In this document: one piece after another, positions 11,916-23,924 of the stretch
Layout: the number at the start of each line of letters is the position of its first letter
Position numbering within the stretch: the first letter of the stretch is position 1
NCBI RefSeq assembly: GCF_949628265.1
Contig: NC_088789.1
Coordinates: forward strand, 31,241,883-31,305,882
Direction of reading: 5' to 3'
DNA length: 64,000 bases
From: Cloeon dipterum
Taxonomy: Eukaryota > Arthropoda > Insecta > Ephemeroptera > Baetidae
Program-made: the position numbers and the translations under genes
Notes under the pieces: generated by a model
Databases searched by the model: none
What the model saw: only the letters and a program-made list of their open reading frames with translations
Told to the model about the DNA's origin: nothing

Positions 11916-11996
11916 AATCATCTCCAATTTTTGCAATCCGTACTATCTTATGAGTCTCCGTTTGGTCATCTCAACCAAATCTATTTGGTCCTCCAT
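11916..11996 (-). pseudogene. Relic of coding exon 1 of an F-box/LRR copy (gene-E-like)
   Basis: The minus strand from the ATG at 11996 reads MEDQIDLVEMTKRRLIR and then a TAG, where gene E has a leucine codon (TTA). Similarity to gene E exon 1 continues for about ten more codons after the stop and then fades. The usual 3' splice site (GTTTCAG) is still present before the ATG. It is separate from the 10647-10821 relic. Confidence 0.75.
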
Positions 11997-12154
11997 CCTG
12001 AAACAAATGAAAAAAAAATTCTATCAAAATATGAAATGAAACTTAGTCAGGAGTAATCTAGCTGATTAATTATTCAAGAATTTGCCTTCTATCTAGAATT
12101 ACGTTGCAACCTTTCCGTTAACCCAAGGCTCCAGCGTCCCGCAAATTAAAGACT

Positions 12155-12425
12155 GTCATCAGGTACAAGTAATTCTCCGTTTTCCTGTTTGCGTCAACAT
12201 CAGGCCGCCACTATTCTGGAGGTTAAAATGGAGCCTCCTCGGTGAATTTTTAAGGGTTATCGTGTCATCCCTGCGTTACCCAAAAACCCTTATATTAAGA
12301 GGTTGCTGAAGGCTCCTGCGGAGAGAAGGCTGACCTGATGCCGACGTTTCTGCGAAAATCAGCAAAATCTACGTCCGGCAATGACTGGGACATTTAGCGG
12401 AGAATCATCGCTTAAAGTTTTGTAT
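12155..12425. repeat. Imperfect foldback element
   Basis: The two halves are imperfect reverse complements. Pairs include AATTCTCCG with CGGAGAATC, CATCAGGCCG with TGACCTGATG, GGAGCCTCC with GAAGGCTCC, and TTAAGGGTT with AACCCTTAT, nested around a centre near 12275. It lies exactly upstream of the gene C 3'-flank block, at the junction of the tandem units. It may be a small TIR transposon remnant. Confidence 0.5.
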
Positions 12426-12897
12426 AGTTTTTAAAAGATATTTGAGCTACTTTCATTTTCAGAATCTGGACTGATCATGGATATTATCAAAAATACTGGT
12501 GGTTTTATTTTGCAAATTTTACTAATTAAAAGTGACTCTAAAAGAGAGAGAAAGACTTTTGATCGTAAAATTGGGACTGCAGGCGTGCGTTGGGGTAAAT
12601 CAGTATAAGAGGTTCACAAAAACCAGAAAAATGACAAATAAAAACACTTGCTGTGCTAACATCAGACGATAAAGAATCAGATTAACTTTTATGCATCCCA
12701 AAATTCACAATATTTAAGAAACAATTTTGATTTCTAACAATCAAGCTTACAAAATGTTAAAATACTGTTTGAAAATTCGGCCAATCCAGGTGACATCCAA
12801 TTTAAATGCATTATTAAGGTCTTGGAAGGAAACTGAGTTTTAATAATAGAGTTTGCTATGCTTGGTATATAAATGTCTTTTTATTGAAATCGCGACT
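12426..12897. other. 3' flank of gene C, duplicated from/with gene B flank
   Basis: Closely matches 5214-5696, with scattered substitutions and small indels. This marks the left edge of the approximately 7.2-kb tandem duplication holding genes B and C. No coding content is supported. Confidence 0.6.
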
Positions 12898-14740
12898 TTA
12901 AGTGCGCAGTTTGCTGAACGATTCTAATATCGGAACGAGTGTTTTATTGTTGACAGTTATGTCCGTGATTTGGTTGCGAGGAGCAACTCCATGGTCCCTT
13001 TTGTAACGGTTTGCGAGACCAACATAATCTAGACCATTATAGACAAATTGCATGTCTTTCAGTTTTGGAAGAAACGCTGATACGTTTTCTAAGAAGCCCA
13101 AGAGTTTCCTAAAAGCATCAGGGGGATGGCTGATGGCTAATATTTTGATTGATTCCAGTTCCTGCAGGATCTGACTCTCAGATACCATCGTGTTCAATTC
13201 CTCCAAATCTTTGTTAACGAGAAGACCGAATATTTCTAATTTCTGTAATCGTGGCGATGACATTATGATGGGAAGTAAACTTCCCCTTTCATAGCTGAAA
13301 ATCATTAACATTACTTTTTCATTCATTTTTTAAACGAACATTTTATTACCTATTGTGGATCAAGTAAAGCTCTTTGAGGCGAGGTAAATTCACCTTTTCA
13401 GTTGAATTGTCAGTTAAATCAATTAAATTCAGTTGAATTGTCTCCAGCTTTGGACAGAGATCCAAGATTTTCACTTTAAAACTTTGTTGATCGCTACTTT
13501 CCAACCAAAGCGATCGCAAACCGTGACCATAGATGCGCAAAATATCGGTAATGATCGTTCCGTTTGTACATTTCCTTGCGATCAGGGTCCCGATTTTGGA
13601 AAATTTCGGCAGTTCTGGAGTAGTATGTGGAATTTCCTTTGCATATTGAAAGTTTATCTAAGAAAACAGACATGTTTTATAGAGATCAATAAAGATGACA
13701 TTTGAGAGAATTGTTCGTACCTCAAGATATGTGACGTCAGGGTGTTTTAAATGGATGTCCATATCGGGTGAATCGAACCAGTCCTCGCCACAGGAAAAAT
13801 ACTTGCGTTGTGGTGGCGTTCCAATCTCATCCACCAGAAAGTCTTCATGCTTGACGGGGCGGAATGTGGACATAACTACTCTATTTTGTAAGTATGAGGC
13901 GAGATTAAGATAAGGAAATTCCTGCTGAATTTCACGTTTTCCCGTTTCATCTGTATGGCCTACGAGCAATCTCAAATTTCCAAGGGATTGTCTTATCTTC
14001 TCCTCACTCTCTACGTCGCTATAACGTCCATCAAAACTGTTAATTTCCAGAATTTGTAATTGCGGCAAGTTTCTGCAGAGATTTAGCACTTGAGTGGTTC
14101 CTAAATCGACAAGAATCATCTCTATTATTTTAAGCTGCTTGAAATTAGTCAGGCCGTCGATAAATTCCATATGCTTGTTGTAATAACGAAAGAATCTTAT
14201 ATTGTTGAAGACAATATACACGATTGATGGAGCTTGATTCAACACTTTGTCGATGACCTATAAAATATGTGTCAGTTAAATATCGAAAGAGAAATGAATA
14301 ACACTATTTAATTTACCGACTGAACAAGCTCCAATTCATCATCATCAATTGCATAGTAAATTTTCATAGTGTTTAATTTTCTCTTTGGCAAAACATCACT
14401 CAAATCCAAGAACTTAGTTTTCTCAGTCAGCAGGAAATCGATTTTCTCTAGGTATTCTCTTTGGTTTATTTCGGGAATCTGTTTCATTTCAACTAGCAAA
14501 TGTTGAAATATTTCGTCACAAACGTCAAGTGCTGTTAAATAGGAATTAATCACAAAACTATTGCTTAAATATTGTTAACTCACGCAAGTAAGTTGCGAGA
14601 TGGTTTGTTGGACCCATGGTACCCTTGGGGTTTATGCCTCTAATGATTGTTTCCATCGCATTCTTCCCCAGTTTTTTGACTCCGTGTAACCCTATGAGTC
14701 TGCTTTTAGTCAATTCAACCAAATTTCTTTGGTTCTCCAT
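12898..14740 (-). CDS. F-box-like/leucine-rich protein, tandem gene C (5 coding exons)
   Basis: Exons: 14584-14740, 14317-14531, 13721-14257, 13350-13657, 12898-13294; 537 residues, all phases as in gene B. A longer in-frame extension upstream of MENQRNLVEL crosses the TTTGTTTCAG splice site and is rejected as intronic; the ATG at 14740 is chosen because all five paralogues start there. The core at the exon 1/2 junction is 'LPLDVCDEIFQHLL'. LRR-like stretches are nearly identical to gene B. Residue changes are spread along the protein and none disrupts the frame. Confidence 0.82.
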
Positions 14741-14998
14741 TCTGAAACAAATTAACAAAATATATTTTAACGAGAGTTTGGTATTTAAGAATGACTCAAA
14801 ATGCACAAATAAAAAAGCTGAAATATTCCACTTAAACATGACATATGAAATATGATATAACTAGAAAAAAGTGTATTGATTTTGATAAATCAGAGATTTC
14901 TTTTCACGCTTTCCTTGAGAAGGTCCGATCCTGTGACGTGGGCGAGAGACCTGATTGGTTTCTGTTCTCTCCCACTCCTTCAGCCGCCAGGGATTACG

Positions 14999-15120
14999 GA
15001 GAGTAATGGTAGGAGATGCGAAGCACCGGCCAGAGTCACCAAAAGAGGGGAAAGGGTGGGGATGAACCTCTTTCGGTGAATCTGGCCGCTGCATCGCATC
15101 TCCTACCTTTACTCTCCTTA
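14999..15120. repeat. Inverted repeat (hairpin) upstream of gene C
   Basis: Third copy of the GGTAGGAGATGCGAAGC... / ...GCATCGCATCTCCTACC foldback, in the short form shared with gene B. It sits between the ATG exon and the inferred first exon, as in A and B. A few arm substitutions (GCACCGGC against GGCCGCTGC) weaken pairing relative to B. Confidence 0.78.
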
Positions 15121-15537
15121 CCAGGAATTTGGCTAAGCATTTTGGAAATTACCAACAAAAAGAGAAGAGAGAGTTTGAAAAATGCTCAACATTTCTAAAA
15201 TATTTTACCACATTCCAAAATTTTTTAAAGCACGAAATATGTGTAAACAGGAATTCTATAACTTGAATCTATTCCGCATTTTCCATTTAATTTAAAAAAA
15301 TGGTTCTAAAAATGTATCGTTGATTCAGTATTTTGTTAGTTAAGAGAGTCACTTATTGTAAGAATCACTCGTTATCTTGACCAATTATGATGAAGGATTA
15401 ATTAAAAATTTAGCCACAAATTACCTTATTTAACGGATATCAAGTTTCCAACTCAACACTTTCAAAAAATTGATCAATACCATGAAAGAATAAAGCGATC
15501 GTCTTAAGAATTCAAAATATTTTTTCTGTTCACTCAC

Positions 15538-16020
15538 CTTTCTCTTCGAAAATCTAAATTCCTTATGCACGGAAGCAACCTAACCTGACGAGTGTTCTTG
15601 AGTGGCAAAGTTCAGCAGGCAACATGTAACACGTGATCTATTTTGAAAAGGGTGAGGGAAAAGGAAACAAGATGATATTAATTCGCGCACGCTCTAAAGG
15701 TGCAATCCAGCAAGAAACGAGTTCAGGAAGCTCTCTCTAATCTACAAATTCCAGTTTGGTTATGTATAATTATTGAGCATTTTGGGTCTAAAAAGGCAAA
15801 GTATTTGACCCCAAAGAAAGCTCCTTTTCTCACACTACAAGTGCGAGCAGTGCTGCACCTGCGCATTAATTACTACCACAAAAGCTTATTTTAATGTAAG
15901 ATGACGTTTATTGCGTGTTAATTTCTAACTAAAAAATGACAAAAATTACTGGCCATCGATCGGTACCAATTTTGAACAATTTGGATTAGTCAGGAAATTA
16001 AGATTGTTAAAGAAAGATTT
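15538..16020 (-). promoter_or_regulatory. Inferred non-coding first exon and promoter block of gene C (type 1)
   Basis: A GAAAG|GTGAGT donor lies at 15537 on the minus strand. The block is nearly identical to 8247-8730 and ends in the conserved GATCGGTACCAATTTTGAAC block. It holds no open frame of note on the minus strand, fitting a 5'-UTR exon plus promoter. Confidence 0.5.
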
Positions 16021-16418
16021 CAGCTAAAATATATTAATTTTATTCTTTGCCGAACTTATAGATCGAGGCTTCAAATAATATGTAGGCTCAACGCAAAGCT
16101 GACGCTTCATACAATTTAATGGAACTGGCAGCTGCGGTTTTTGTTTTCTGACTCTCAACCCTGCGGAGGTCAAATGCGGAGTTATGGCTTTGCTGAAGAC
16201 GCTGTGTGACGTGTCAGTGGTGTGGCCAAAAATTCATTTTTTTAATTCCAATTCTTAAGAAATAATTTGATTTTTTCATAATCGGAAAAGTTTATAAATA
16301 TTCAAAAACGACGTCAAGATTTCAATTCAGGAGGCTCGAATTGGAATTTTTTTAATGCAAGATAATAGAAAGTCTGCTGAGCTGAATATATGAGTATAAA
16401 TTTATTGTAAAATTGATT
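16021..16418. other. Intergenic between gene C promoter side and gene D
   Basis: 16030-16230 repeats 8755-8930. 16250-16418 is the 3' flank of gene D and is also present at 10470-10646 beside the relic. No gene seen. Confidence 0.5.
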
Positions 16419-18241
16419 TCAAGTGCGACGTTGGCGGTACGATTCTAATATCGGAACGAGTGTTTTATTCTTGACAATTAGTTTCCTGATTTTGCAACGA
16501 GGATAAAAATTGCTACTTTTCATACGGTTTGCAAAATCAACATACTCTATTCCATCAGAGAAAAACTGAACATCTTTCAGTTTTGGGAGAAACGCTGATA
16601 CATTTTCGAAGAAAAGAATGAGTTCCTTAAAAGTATCAGGGTCGAAGTCATCAGCGTAGATAAATACATTGAGCGTTTCCAGTTCCTGCAAGATCTGATT
16701 GTCAGTAACCAACGTGTTCAATGCGGCCAAGTCTTCTTGATAGAGAACATCGAATATTTCAATTTTTCTTAAATGTGGCGATGACAGGATCTTGGGAAGA
16801 AAGCTTCCTCTCTTATAACTGAAAATCATAGGTAATAAGTTTTTGGTTTTTTGGAAATTCATATTTTTTACCCAGTATCGTTTAAAAAAAGTCCTTTGAG
16901 GTTTGGAATCTTCTCCAGTTGTAATGATGTGCCATCAAAAGCTACTCTGAACAGATGAATAGTTTCCAGATTTGGGCACAGTTCTAAGATTTGACCGTCA
17001 AAACTTTGTGAATTCAAACTTTCTAAAGAGAGCGTTCGCAATTCGTGACCGTACAGGCGCAAAAGTTCGCTTTCATTTTTAGCATTCAAAGCAATCAGTG
17101 TTCTGATTTTGGAAAATTTTGGCATTTGTTCAGCTGTGGAAATGTTCTCGGCAAATTGATATTGGATCTAGAAGAAAAGAGTTTAATGTTAGAGGTGAAA
17201 GACAACTTTCATTTGGTTAAATTGTACCTCAAGATATGTGACATCAGGGTGTGTTACGTGAATGTCCATAACGGGTGATTTGAACCAATCGTTGCCACAG
17301 CTAAAATACTTCCGTGGCCCTGGAGTCCTTTTGTCAGTCTCTGACACTAGAAAGTCTTCAAAAGTGTAGGGGTGGAATGTAGATTCATATTCATGTTTCG
17401 GGTGTAATGCGATATTTAGATGAGGTAATTGCTGCTGGATTTTACGTTTTTCATTTTCGTTTGTAACACACACAAGCAATCTCAAGTTTCCAAGGGATTG
17501 TTTAATATCCGCCAGTGTTACTTTGATGCCAAGTCTCCCTAATCCGTAGATATAAAGGATTTGTAGTTTCGGCATGCTTCTACATAGCTTTGTGAGTTGA
17601 GCGGTTACAACAGAGATACGCTTCATCTCTAATATTTTGAGATGCTTCAAGTCGGCCAGGTGGTCAAGCAAAGTCAACTGTTTGGCCTTCTGGAGATCAA
17701 TGTCTCTGCTGTTGAAGACAATATGCTCTATGTTTGGAGCATGTTGCTTGGCTGTGTCAATGACCTGTAAAATTATGTGTCAGTTATATCATTTTAGATA
17801 AAAGAAATCTGCTTTATCATATTACCCATTTCAGAATGATGATCTCGTCGTTTTTAAGGTATTTTTTAGCATCTCTATATATTGGTGGTCTCTCCGGCAA
17901 AAAAGCGTCCAAATCCAAGAACTTGGTGCTTGCATTCAGAAGGAAGGGGATTTTCATTCGATATTCGATTTTGTTTATTTGTGGATTCCGTTCCATTTCA
18001 ACCAGCAATTGTTGAAATATTTTGTCACACAAGTCGGGTGCTAAAGAAAATGTTTTATTTAAAAATAAGATTGTTAAAAAATTGATCACTTACTCAAATA
18101 ATTCGCGAGATGGTTCTTTGAAACTAGGGCAGCGTCTAGGTTTATGCTCCTTATGATTGTTCCAATCACATTCTTCTCCATCTTTTTTAACTTCGCTAGT
18201 ATACTTCTAGGCAATTCACCTGAATCTTCTTGGTTCTCCAT
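16419..18241 (-). CDS. F-box-like/leucine-rich protein, tandem gene D (5 coding exons)
   Basis: Exons: 18094-18241, 17826-18040, 17228-17764, 16872-17167, 16419-16818; 531 residues, uninterrupted. It has diverged clearly from A-C (head MENQEDSGELPRSILAKL; exon 1 is three codons shorter) but keeps every intron position and phase. The core reads 'LTPDLCDKIFQQLLVEM'. LRR-like segments include 'MPKLQILYIYGLG' and 'CPNLETIHLFRV'. The start follows ...GATTCAG on the minus strand. The upstream module is type 2 rather than type 1. The 10647-10821 relic derives from a close relative of this gene. Confidence 0.8.
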
Positions 18242-18610
18242 CCTGAATCATAAATCGAAACAAAATTAATAAAATTGGTATGATAACTTTTGGCATTAAA
18301 ATCTCAATTATATCCAATTGCTACCATTTGCACCTTGCCAGTGGATTTTCGGACAAACATGCGTGGTGTTTGAATAAAGATCCTCCGTGTGCAAGGAGCC
18401 AACAAAAACAAGATTCCATTTGGTATTTTATTAATTTTAATACTTCAAAATGGCAGACCAAGAGTACGACTTTTATTTCTGAGTTATACCGAGTTTAGAT
18501 TCAGTGACCTCCGTGAGGAAATTATTTTGACTGTTTAAAAGTCTCCCACGCAATTTATATTCAAATAATTAGATTCGTTAGAAGACTATAATTTACGCAC
18601 TGTATTTTAC

Positions 18611-18900
18611 CTGAGTTTAGTGGCCTGGTCAGTTGAAATATCAAAATTATTTTGCCGAAAGCAAACACCTACGTGTTCATCCAGAAATAAAAAAGCAGTA
18701 AAAAGTCACGTGATTGATTGGTGAATAAGTTGAGAAACGATTCGTATTCATGCACTCCATGATGTTTTCAGAGACATGCTGGGCCCGCCAAAAATTGGTC
18801 ACGTGAGCTCTATTTAATAAAAATGTGGCTCTGTGACGTCATTCGGAATAAAAAAAGTAAGATGGCGTCTATACGTGTACCACATTTATATAAAAGACGT
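18611..18900. promoter_or_regulatory. Type-2 upstream module of gene D with inferred first exon
   Basis: The minus strand shows ACTCAG|GTAAAA with the donor G at 18610, which could splice to the AG before the gene D ATG. Beyond it lie GTCACGTGA (E-box-like), GACGTCATT (CRE core) and a plus-strand AAGATGGCGTCTATACG motif, in the same order as at 4672-4960 and 10822-11000. Conservation of the motifs against a diverged background suggests function, but copying by duplication is also possible. Confidence 0.45.
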
Positions 18901-20553
18901 GCTTGGGAGGGGAGGTGCTGCGCTCTCATGAGAAAGATGTATATGAAAATTAGTGACCGCGAAATTCAAAAGTTTAAAAATAAACAATAAATATATATTC
19001 TCGTACGTGTAACGCATTTTTAAGGTTGTGCAAAGACATCTGAGCCTCCCAAATTTTGTTCAGCGGCCGCCATTCCGTCAAACTAGCTTTATAAGACAGT
19101 GGAATAATTCTGTGCATGGAATATTTTTTTATGCGCAAAACCATGAAACCCAATTCAAACAAAACCACAACCGCTTATTCAACTCAAGACCGCAACCACG
19201 TCAAAACTGCGTCAATTAAGCCGCAACCAAACCACATGACAGTGGCACCGTGTCTTTACGAGTCGTGAGCTTATTCTCTTAGTCTTGAGGTGGTTGACGG
19301 CTTATTTAGCGCGTCGGTAAAGTAAAGAAGGGTTGTGTCTTTGAGTACCATACCTGAGGTTATTTATTATTCTGGGACGTCGTCGCGGGTTGTACAGAGC
19401 CTTAGATTGAGCGAGGGGAAGAGTGCGAAAGCCTGCGTCGGGCACGGTTTACGGTAGGAGAGTCAGGTCGTCTACCTCGAGATCCGGGACTAATTGTGAG
19501 AGTCTCTCCGCGCCGGGTAGTTTTATGCCGCAGGCTCCTCCCTTAGCTCTCCCCTTTAGGCACCCAAATAGTAAACATCGTTCATATTGGTAACAATAAT
19601 TAATTAATTTTTAATGATTTTTTTTTCAATAAGATTTCTAGTACTTCATAAACTTCTTATTAAGACTAACGGGAGTTTACCTTAAATAAGCCATATTCTT
19701 TTCAAACTCTGGTACAAGAAAAACGAAAAATGGAAAAATGTTTGAAAGTGCAGGTTTACATGCCGAATGTTTGAAATGTATCGACGGCACATTGTTCTGG
19801 GCTGCTAGTGCGCTAGTGGTAAATTCTCATTAAATTAAATTCTCATTTGCCACCCTAAAAATGAACTTCTTCTCTGACTGAATCCATTGGCCATCTTTTG
19901 CCACCAACAAATTAAATTTTCTCTTCAACCGGCATCAAGAGAAACCATCGACACTTCTTTTCTTGAATGATTTGGTGATTTTAACTGCTCTGGCTACAAA
20001 GAATTAGGAAATCCTGCAGGGAAAGTGCGGAAACGAATATAACGGTGGATAAAATCCCTTCGTTCATTTACAGTACAGTGGAAGACATTGGAAAACGCAA
20101 AACGAAACAACTGGTTTGCCTATCTTGTTCTTTATATATTCTCGTGCGTATCATATACACAAACAATGAATGTTTTTTAGATATTAATTCTTGTTTATGA
20201 TCTTGTCAAAATTAGATGAACAACCATTGCGACTTCTACGCCCTAACCAAATTTATACCCGAAACTTGACTATTTAAGACATGTTCTGCACCAGAATATG
20301 ACGAGAAAGATTCAGACTAAAACTTTGGACTTCAAATTAAACATTTTTTATTTTTTCTTATCTCTTAAATAGCTTTAAATATTGAATGAGGATGGCAAAA
20401 ATTTATTAATAATTGTAAGTGACGTCAAGAGTTCTATTTGGTTTCCTTTGAATGAACCTTTTTAAGTATAATTCTAAAAATGGGCAATGTGTGAATTTTA
20501 ATAGGAAAATTGGCTTTGAAAAGTATGAATAAATAAGTTTATTGCAAATAATT
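18901..20553. other. Intergenic, no gene recognised; GC-rich block at about 19200-19560
   Basis: 19200-19560 is richer in GC than its surroundings, with CpG-bearing runs, but has no long frame or splice-flanked exon. 19570-20280 is AT-rich and unique in the window. 20280-20553 is the 3' flank of gene E and resembles the gene D flank weakly. Confidence 0.45.
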
Positions 20554-22430
20554 TCAACGGCGCAGTTTTCCGAACGATTCTAATATCGGAACAAGAGTTT
20601 TATTGCTTACAATCATGGCCTTGATTTCGTTAATATGATAATTTTGGCCTCTTTTCAAACGTTTTGCAACATCAACATAGTCATCGCCTTCAAAGATAAA
20701 TTTGATATCTTTCAGTTTTGGAAGAAATGCTGATACATTTTCTAAGAAAGCAAGGAGTTTCTGAAAAGCATCAATGGTCATGTCATTAGGATAGGTGTCG
20801 ATTGTAAGCGCTTCCAATTCCTGCAGGATCTGTCCTGTGGTCACCATCGTGTTTAACTCCACTAAATCTTCTTCATAAAAGACACCATCATATATATGAA
20901 GTTTGTGTAAGCGTGGAGATGACAGCATTTTTGGAAGGAAGCTCCCTCTTTGATATCTGAAAATCAATCTGATTATTTCACATTTCATTTTTAAATTCGT
21001 CAATAATTTACCTATTAACTTCTAAATAGAGTTCTTTGAGGTGAGGTATATTCTCCAGACTCATTGATGTTTCTCCAAAATCTAAACCTTCAAGTTGAAG
21101 AGACTCGACTTTTGGACAAAGTTCAAAGATTTGCATGTCAATATCTCGTTCATGCCTATCGGCTTCCAAACAGAGTGACTGCAAATCAGGACCGTAGAAG
21201 CGCAAAATTTTGGTAAGGGCAGCAGTGTCAAAGCAACTTCTATATATTATAAGAGTCTTGATCTTGGAAAAGTTTGGCAATGGAAGAGCAGGAGTAATTT
21301 TCTTGGCCCCGAGAAAATCAATCTGAAAAAAATTATGTCAGAGATAAATAAAATTGACGTTTGGGTGAATTGAACCTGAAGATATGTGACATCAGGGTGT
21401 TGTTCGTGAACGTCCATATCGGGCGACTTGAACCAGTCCTCGTCACAGGAAAAATATATCTTTCGTTGTGCTGGAGGCCCTTTCTCAGTCTGTGACTCTA
21501 GAAAGTCTTCATAAGTGATTGTGCTGAATGTGGTTTCCACGGCGGATTCTCCAAAGTGTGAGGCGAAATTTAGAAGAGGAATTTGCAACTTCATTTCTTC
21601 CCTGATGTCACTTGTGCAGCACACGAGCAATCTCAAGTTTCCAAAGGATTGTTTAATCTCGTCCTCTGTCACTGCGAGAGCAAACACCTCAAAACCGAAA
21701 ATATCTAGGATTTGTAATTGCGGCAAGTTTTTGCAGAGTTTTGCGACATGATGGGTTTCTAAATAGAAACGTTTCATCTCAATTATTTTGAGATGCTTCA
21801 AGTCGGTCAGGTAGTCGATCAAAGCCAAATGTTTTTCATTGAAAATATCGATGTTTCTGCTGTTGAGGACAATATGCTCGATGTTTGGAGCTTGTTTCTT
21901 CACTGCGTCCATGACCTTTAAAATATTAATTTGTAAGTTAAATTAAGTTGAACTCAATTTTGAAACTAAATCTTAAGAGATGATAGAAATCTAGATTTTT
22001 ATTTACCCCAAGGATAACGTCCATTTCTTGATTCTCAATAATTGGGAGCTGTTCTTGTCTATGATATGATTCACCTTTCGGCAAAAAAGCATCCAAATCC
22101 AAATACTTCGTGTTTGCAGACAGCAGGAAGGGGATTTTCAGTAGACATTGAAACTTGTTTCTTTCAGGACTCTCTTTCATCTCAACAAGCAATCGTTGAA
22201 ATATTTTGTCACACATGTTGTATGCTATAAAAATAATTACTTTACAAAATTATTGTTCAAAAGGTAAACTTACAAAGATAGGTCGCGAGGTGGTTTCTAG
22301 GAATGTGGGCTGCGTAGGGGTTCATACCTCTGATGATTGTTCCCATAGCAATCTTCTCCAATTTTTGGACTCCGTATAATCTTGTGAGTCTCCTTCTGGT
22401 CTTGTCGACCAAATCTATTTGGTCCTCCAT
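20554..22430 (-). CDS. F-box-like/leucine-rich protein, tandem gene E (5 coding exons)
   Basis: Exons: 22274-22430, 22007-22224, 21376-21915, 21012-21322, 20554-20956; 542 residues without interruption. Exon 2 is one codon longer than in A-D, and the exon 3 donor is GTTCAA instead of GTACRA. The head is MEDQIDLVDKTRRRL. The F-box-like core has decayed to 'LSYNMCDKIFQRLL', keeping CDKIFQ and LL but not the proline. LRR-like segments include 'LPQLQILDIFGF', 'CPKVESLQLEGL' and 'IPHLKELYLEVN'. It is the outermost family member and the closest match to the broken exon 1 relic at 11916-11996. Confidence 0.8.
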
Positions 22431-22734
22431 CTTTAATCAAATTAACAGAATGGATTATAACAAAAGCTGATATAATAGAGTTGCCTTGAAATTATCAAGT
22501 AAGGTCAACGAGTGGTTTTGTACCAATCAAATGGATTGAGGGACAATTATATGGACCTTGAATTTAACACCTCGGTGCGAGGAGCTGAAAAGGAAGCAGA
22601 ATTGGGATATGGTTCTATTTAAGCCACTCACTAATGCTAAAATGAAAGGTCCTGTTAATTTGGGACTGGGTAAGGTCAAATTTCTTTGGATTTGCTAACC
22701 GTGGTCGAAGGAATTAAAATTTTAACAGGAACCA

Positions 22735-23165
22735 ATTCACCAGTTGCACAAACCCTAAGTGTTCGAAGCCGCCAAAAGATGGCGCCACCATAGACTTTCA
22801 ATTTTAAGGTACTTCCACTGCGATTCCAGACTCAATCTAGCTACTGTGCGTTCTTCAATTAATATGCTTTTGGTTTTAATTGTTGAAAACCAAAATTGGT
22901 TGAGCCAATCGCCGTAGAATCGTGAAAAACTATTTTTTGAAAAAAAAAATCTTTTCCACCGTTTCTATGGCGAGTGGCTGAACCGATTTTAGTTTTCAGG
23001 ACGTCAAAAAAGCAAATTAATTGAAGAATGCAAAATAGCTAGATTCAGACTGAAATCACAGCGGAAATGCCTTAAAACCGCTTAAAACAATTTTTTTTAA
23101 TAAAGCCTGTGGTTGCGCCATCTGTTGGCGGCTTCGAACACTAAGGGTTCATGTAACTGGTGAAT
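22735..23165. mobile_element. 431-bp foldback MITE-like element
   Basis: The ends are ATTCACCAGTT and AACTGGTGAAT. Pairing continues inwards: TAGTGTTCGAAGCCGCCAA pairs with its complement near the right end, and CAATCTAGCTA / TAGCTAGATT and TCTTCAATTAAT / ATTAATTGAAGA pair further in. Nearly the whole element is one long palindrome with arms of about 200 bp. There is no transposase frame. No clear target duplication could be picked out. It lies in the region upstream of gene E. Confidence 0.8.
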
Positions 23166-23924
23166 ATGCTTGCATAAATTTTTGTCGCCAAAGCCACTTT
23201 ACCCACCCACAATTAAAGTACGTGTAAATGTTATGTGAAGGTACCATTGCTTACGTTTTAGAACATTCTGAAGGCTATATATGAGCTCTCTGGGTCTCTT
23301 TAAATGGAAAAATACAACTGAATGACTTATGCAGCATCATAATATACTATCAACCGGAAAGTGATATTGAAAACCGGGTTGTGCTTCTAAGAAAGATTAA
23401 CTAGGCTTTATTCGGACTGATCGCGGTTGTGGTGGGAGGTGGTCGCGAAAGGCGGTAACGCTGGGTGGTATTTAAATTTTGTGGGTGGCAACTCCGGTGG
23501 TGAGCTACACTGGGTGGCATTCCGATGGGGTATGGCAACCCTAGAGAGTGTTTCAACCCAAAGTTCCTGGCAATCCTTGGAGGTGTGAAAACCTCAACGG
23601 CTATTTTAACTTCGGCTACTGCGTCAACTCCCTCTAACTCAGGTCCATCTCGTGAATGCGGCCCTGAAAGAAACGGCCAAAGTGGCCCCTCCTGACTCAC
23701 GCGTGCAAAGTTTAAATGCGAGTTGGCGGGCACGCCGATCCGCTCGGCCGAACGCACGATAAATTACTTCGCGAGCCAAGACGCAGCTTCGTTTGAGTTG
23801 AAATCCGGAAGTATGCCTCGCGCACGGCATATTACGCTCGTTACGTCAAGATCAATTTATTCTCAAATATTTTTGATTGGTGACAAGGGCCAAGCATTAT
23901 TCTACTATTAAAAAACAGTTTTAC
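23166..23924. other. Intergenic with a GC-rich, unrecognised open frame
   Basis: A minus-strand frame at 23401-23757 (118 codons, Pro/Arg-rich, starting MRSAERIGVPANSH) lies in a local GC-rich patch quite unlike its surroundings. I recognise no family. Its composition could equally reflect a transposon scrap or a CpG-rich non-coding segment. No splice-linked partner exon was found. Confidence 0.3.

Noticed and set aside
14741-14839. N-terminal extension of gene C upstream of MENQRN.
   Set aside because: It crosses the TTTGTTTCAG 3' splice site common to the paralogues and is not conserved in genes A, B, D or E.
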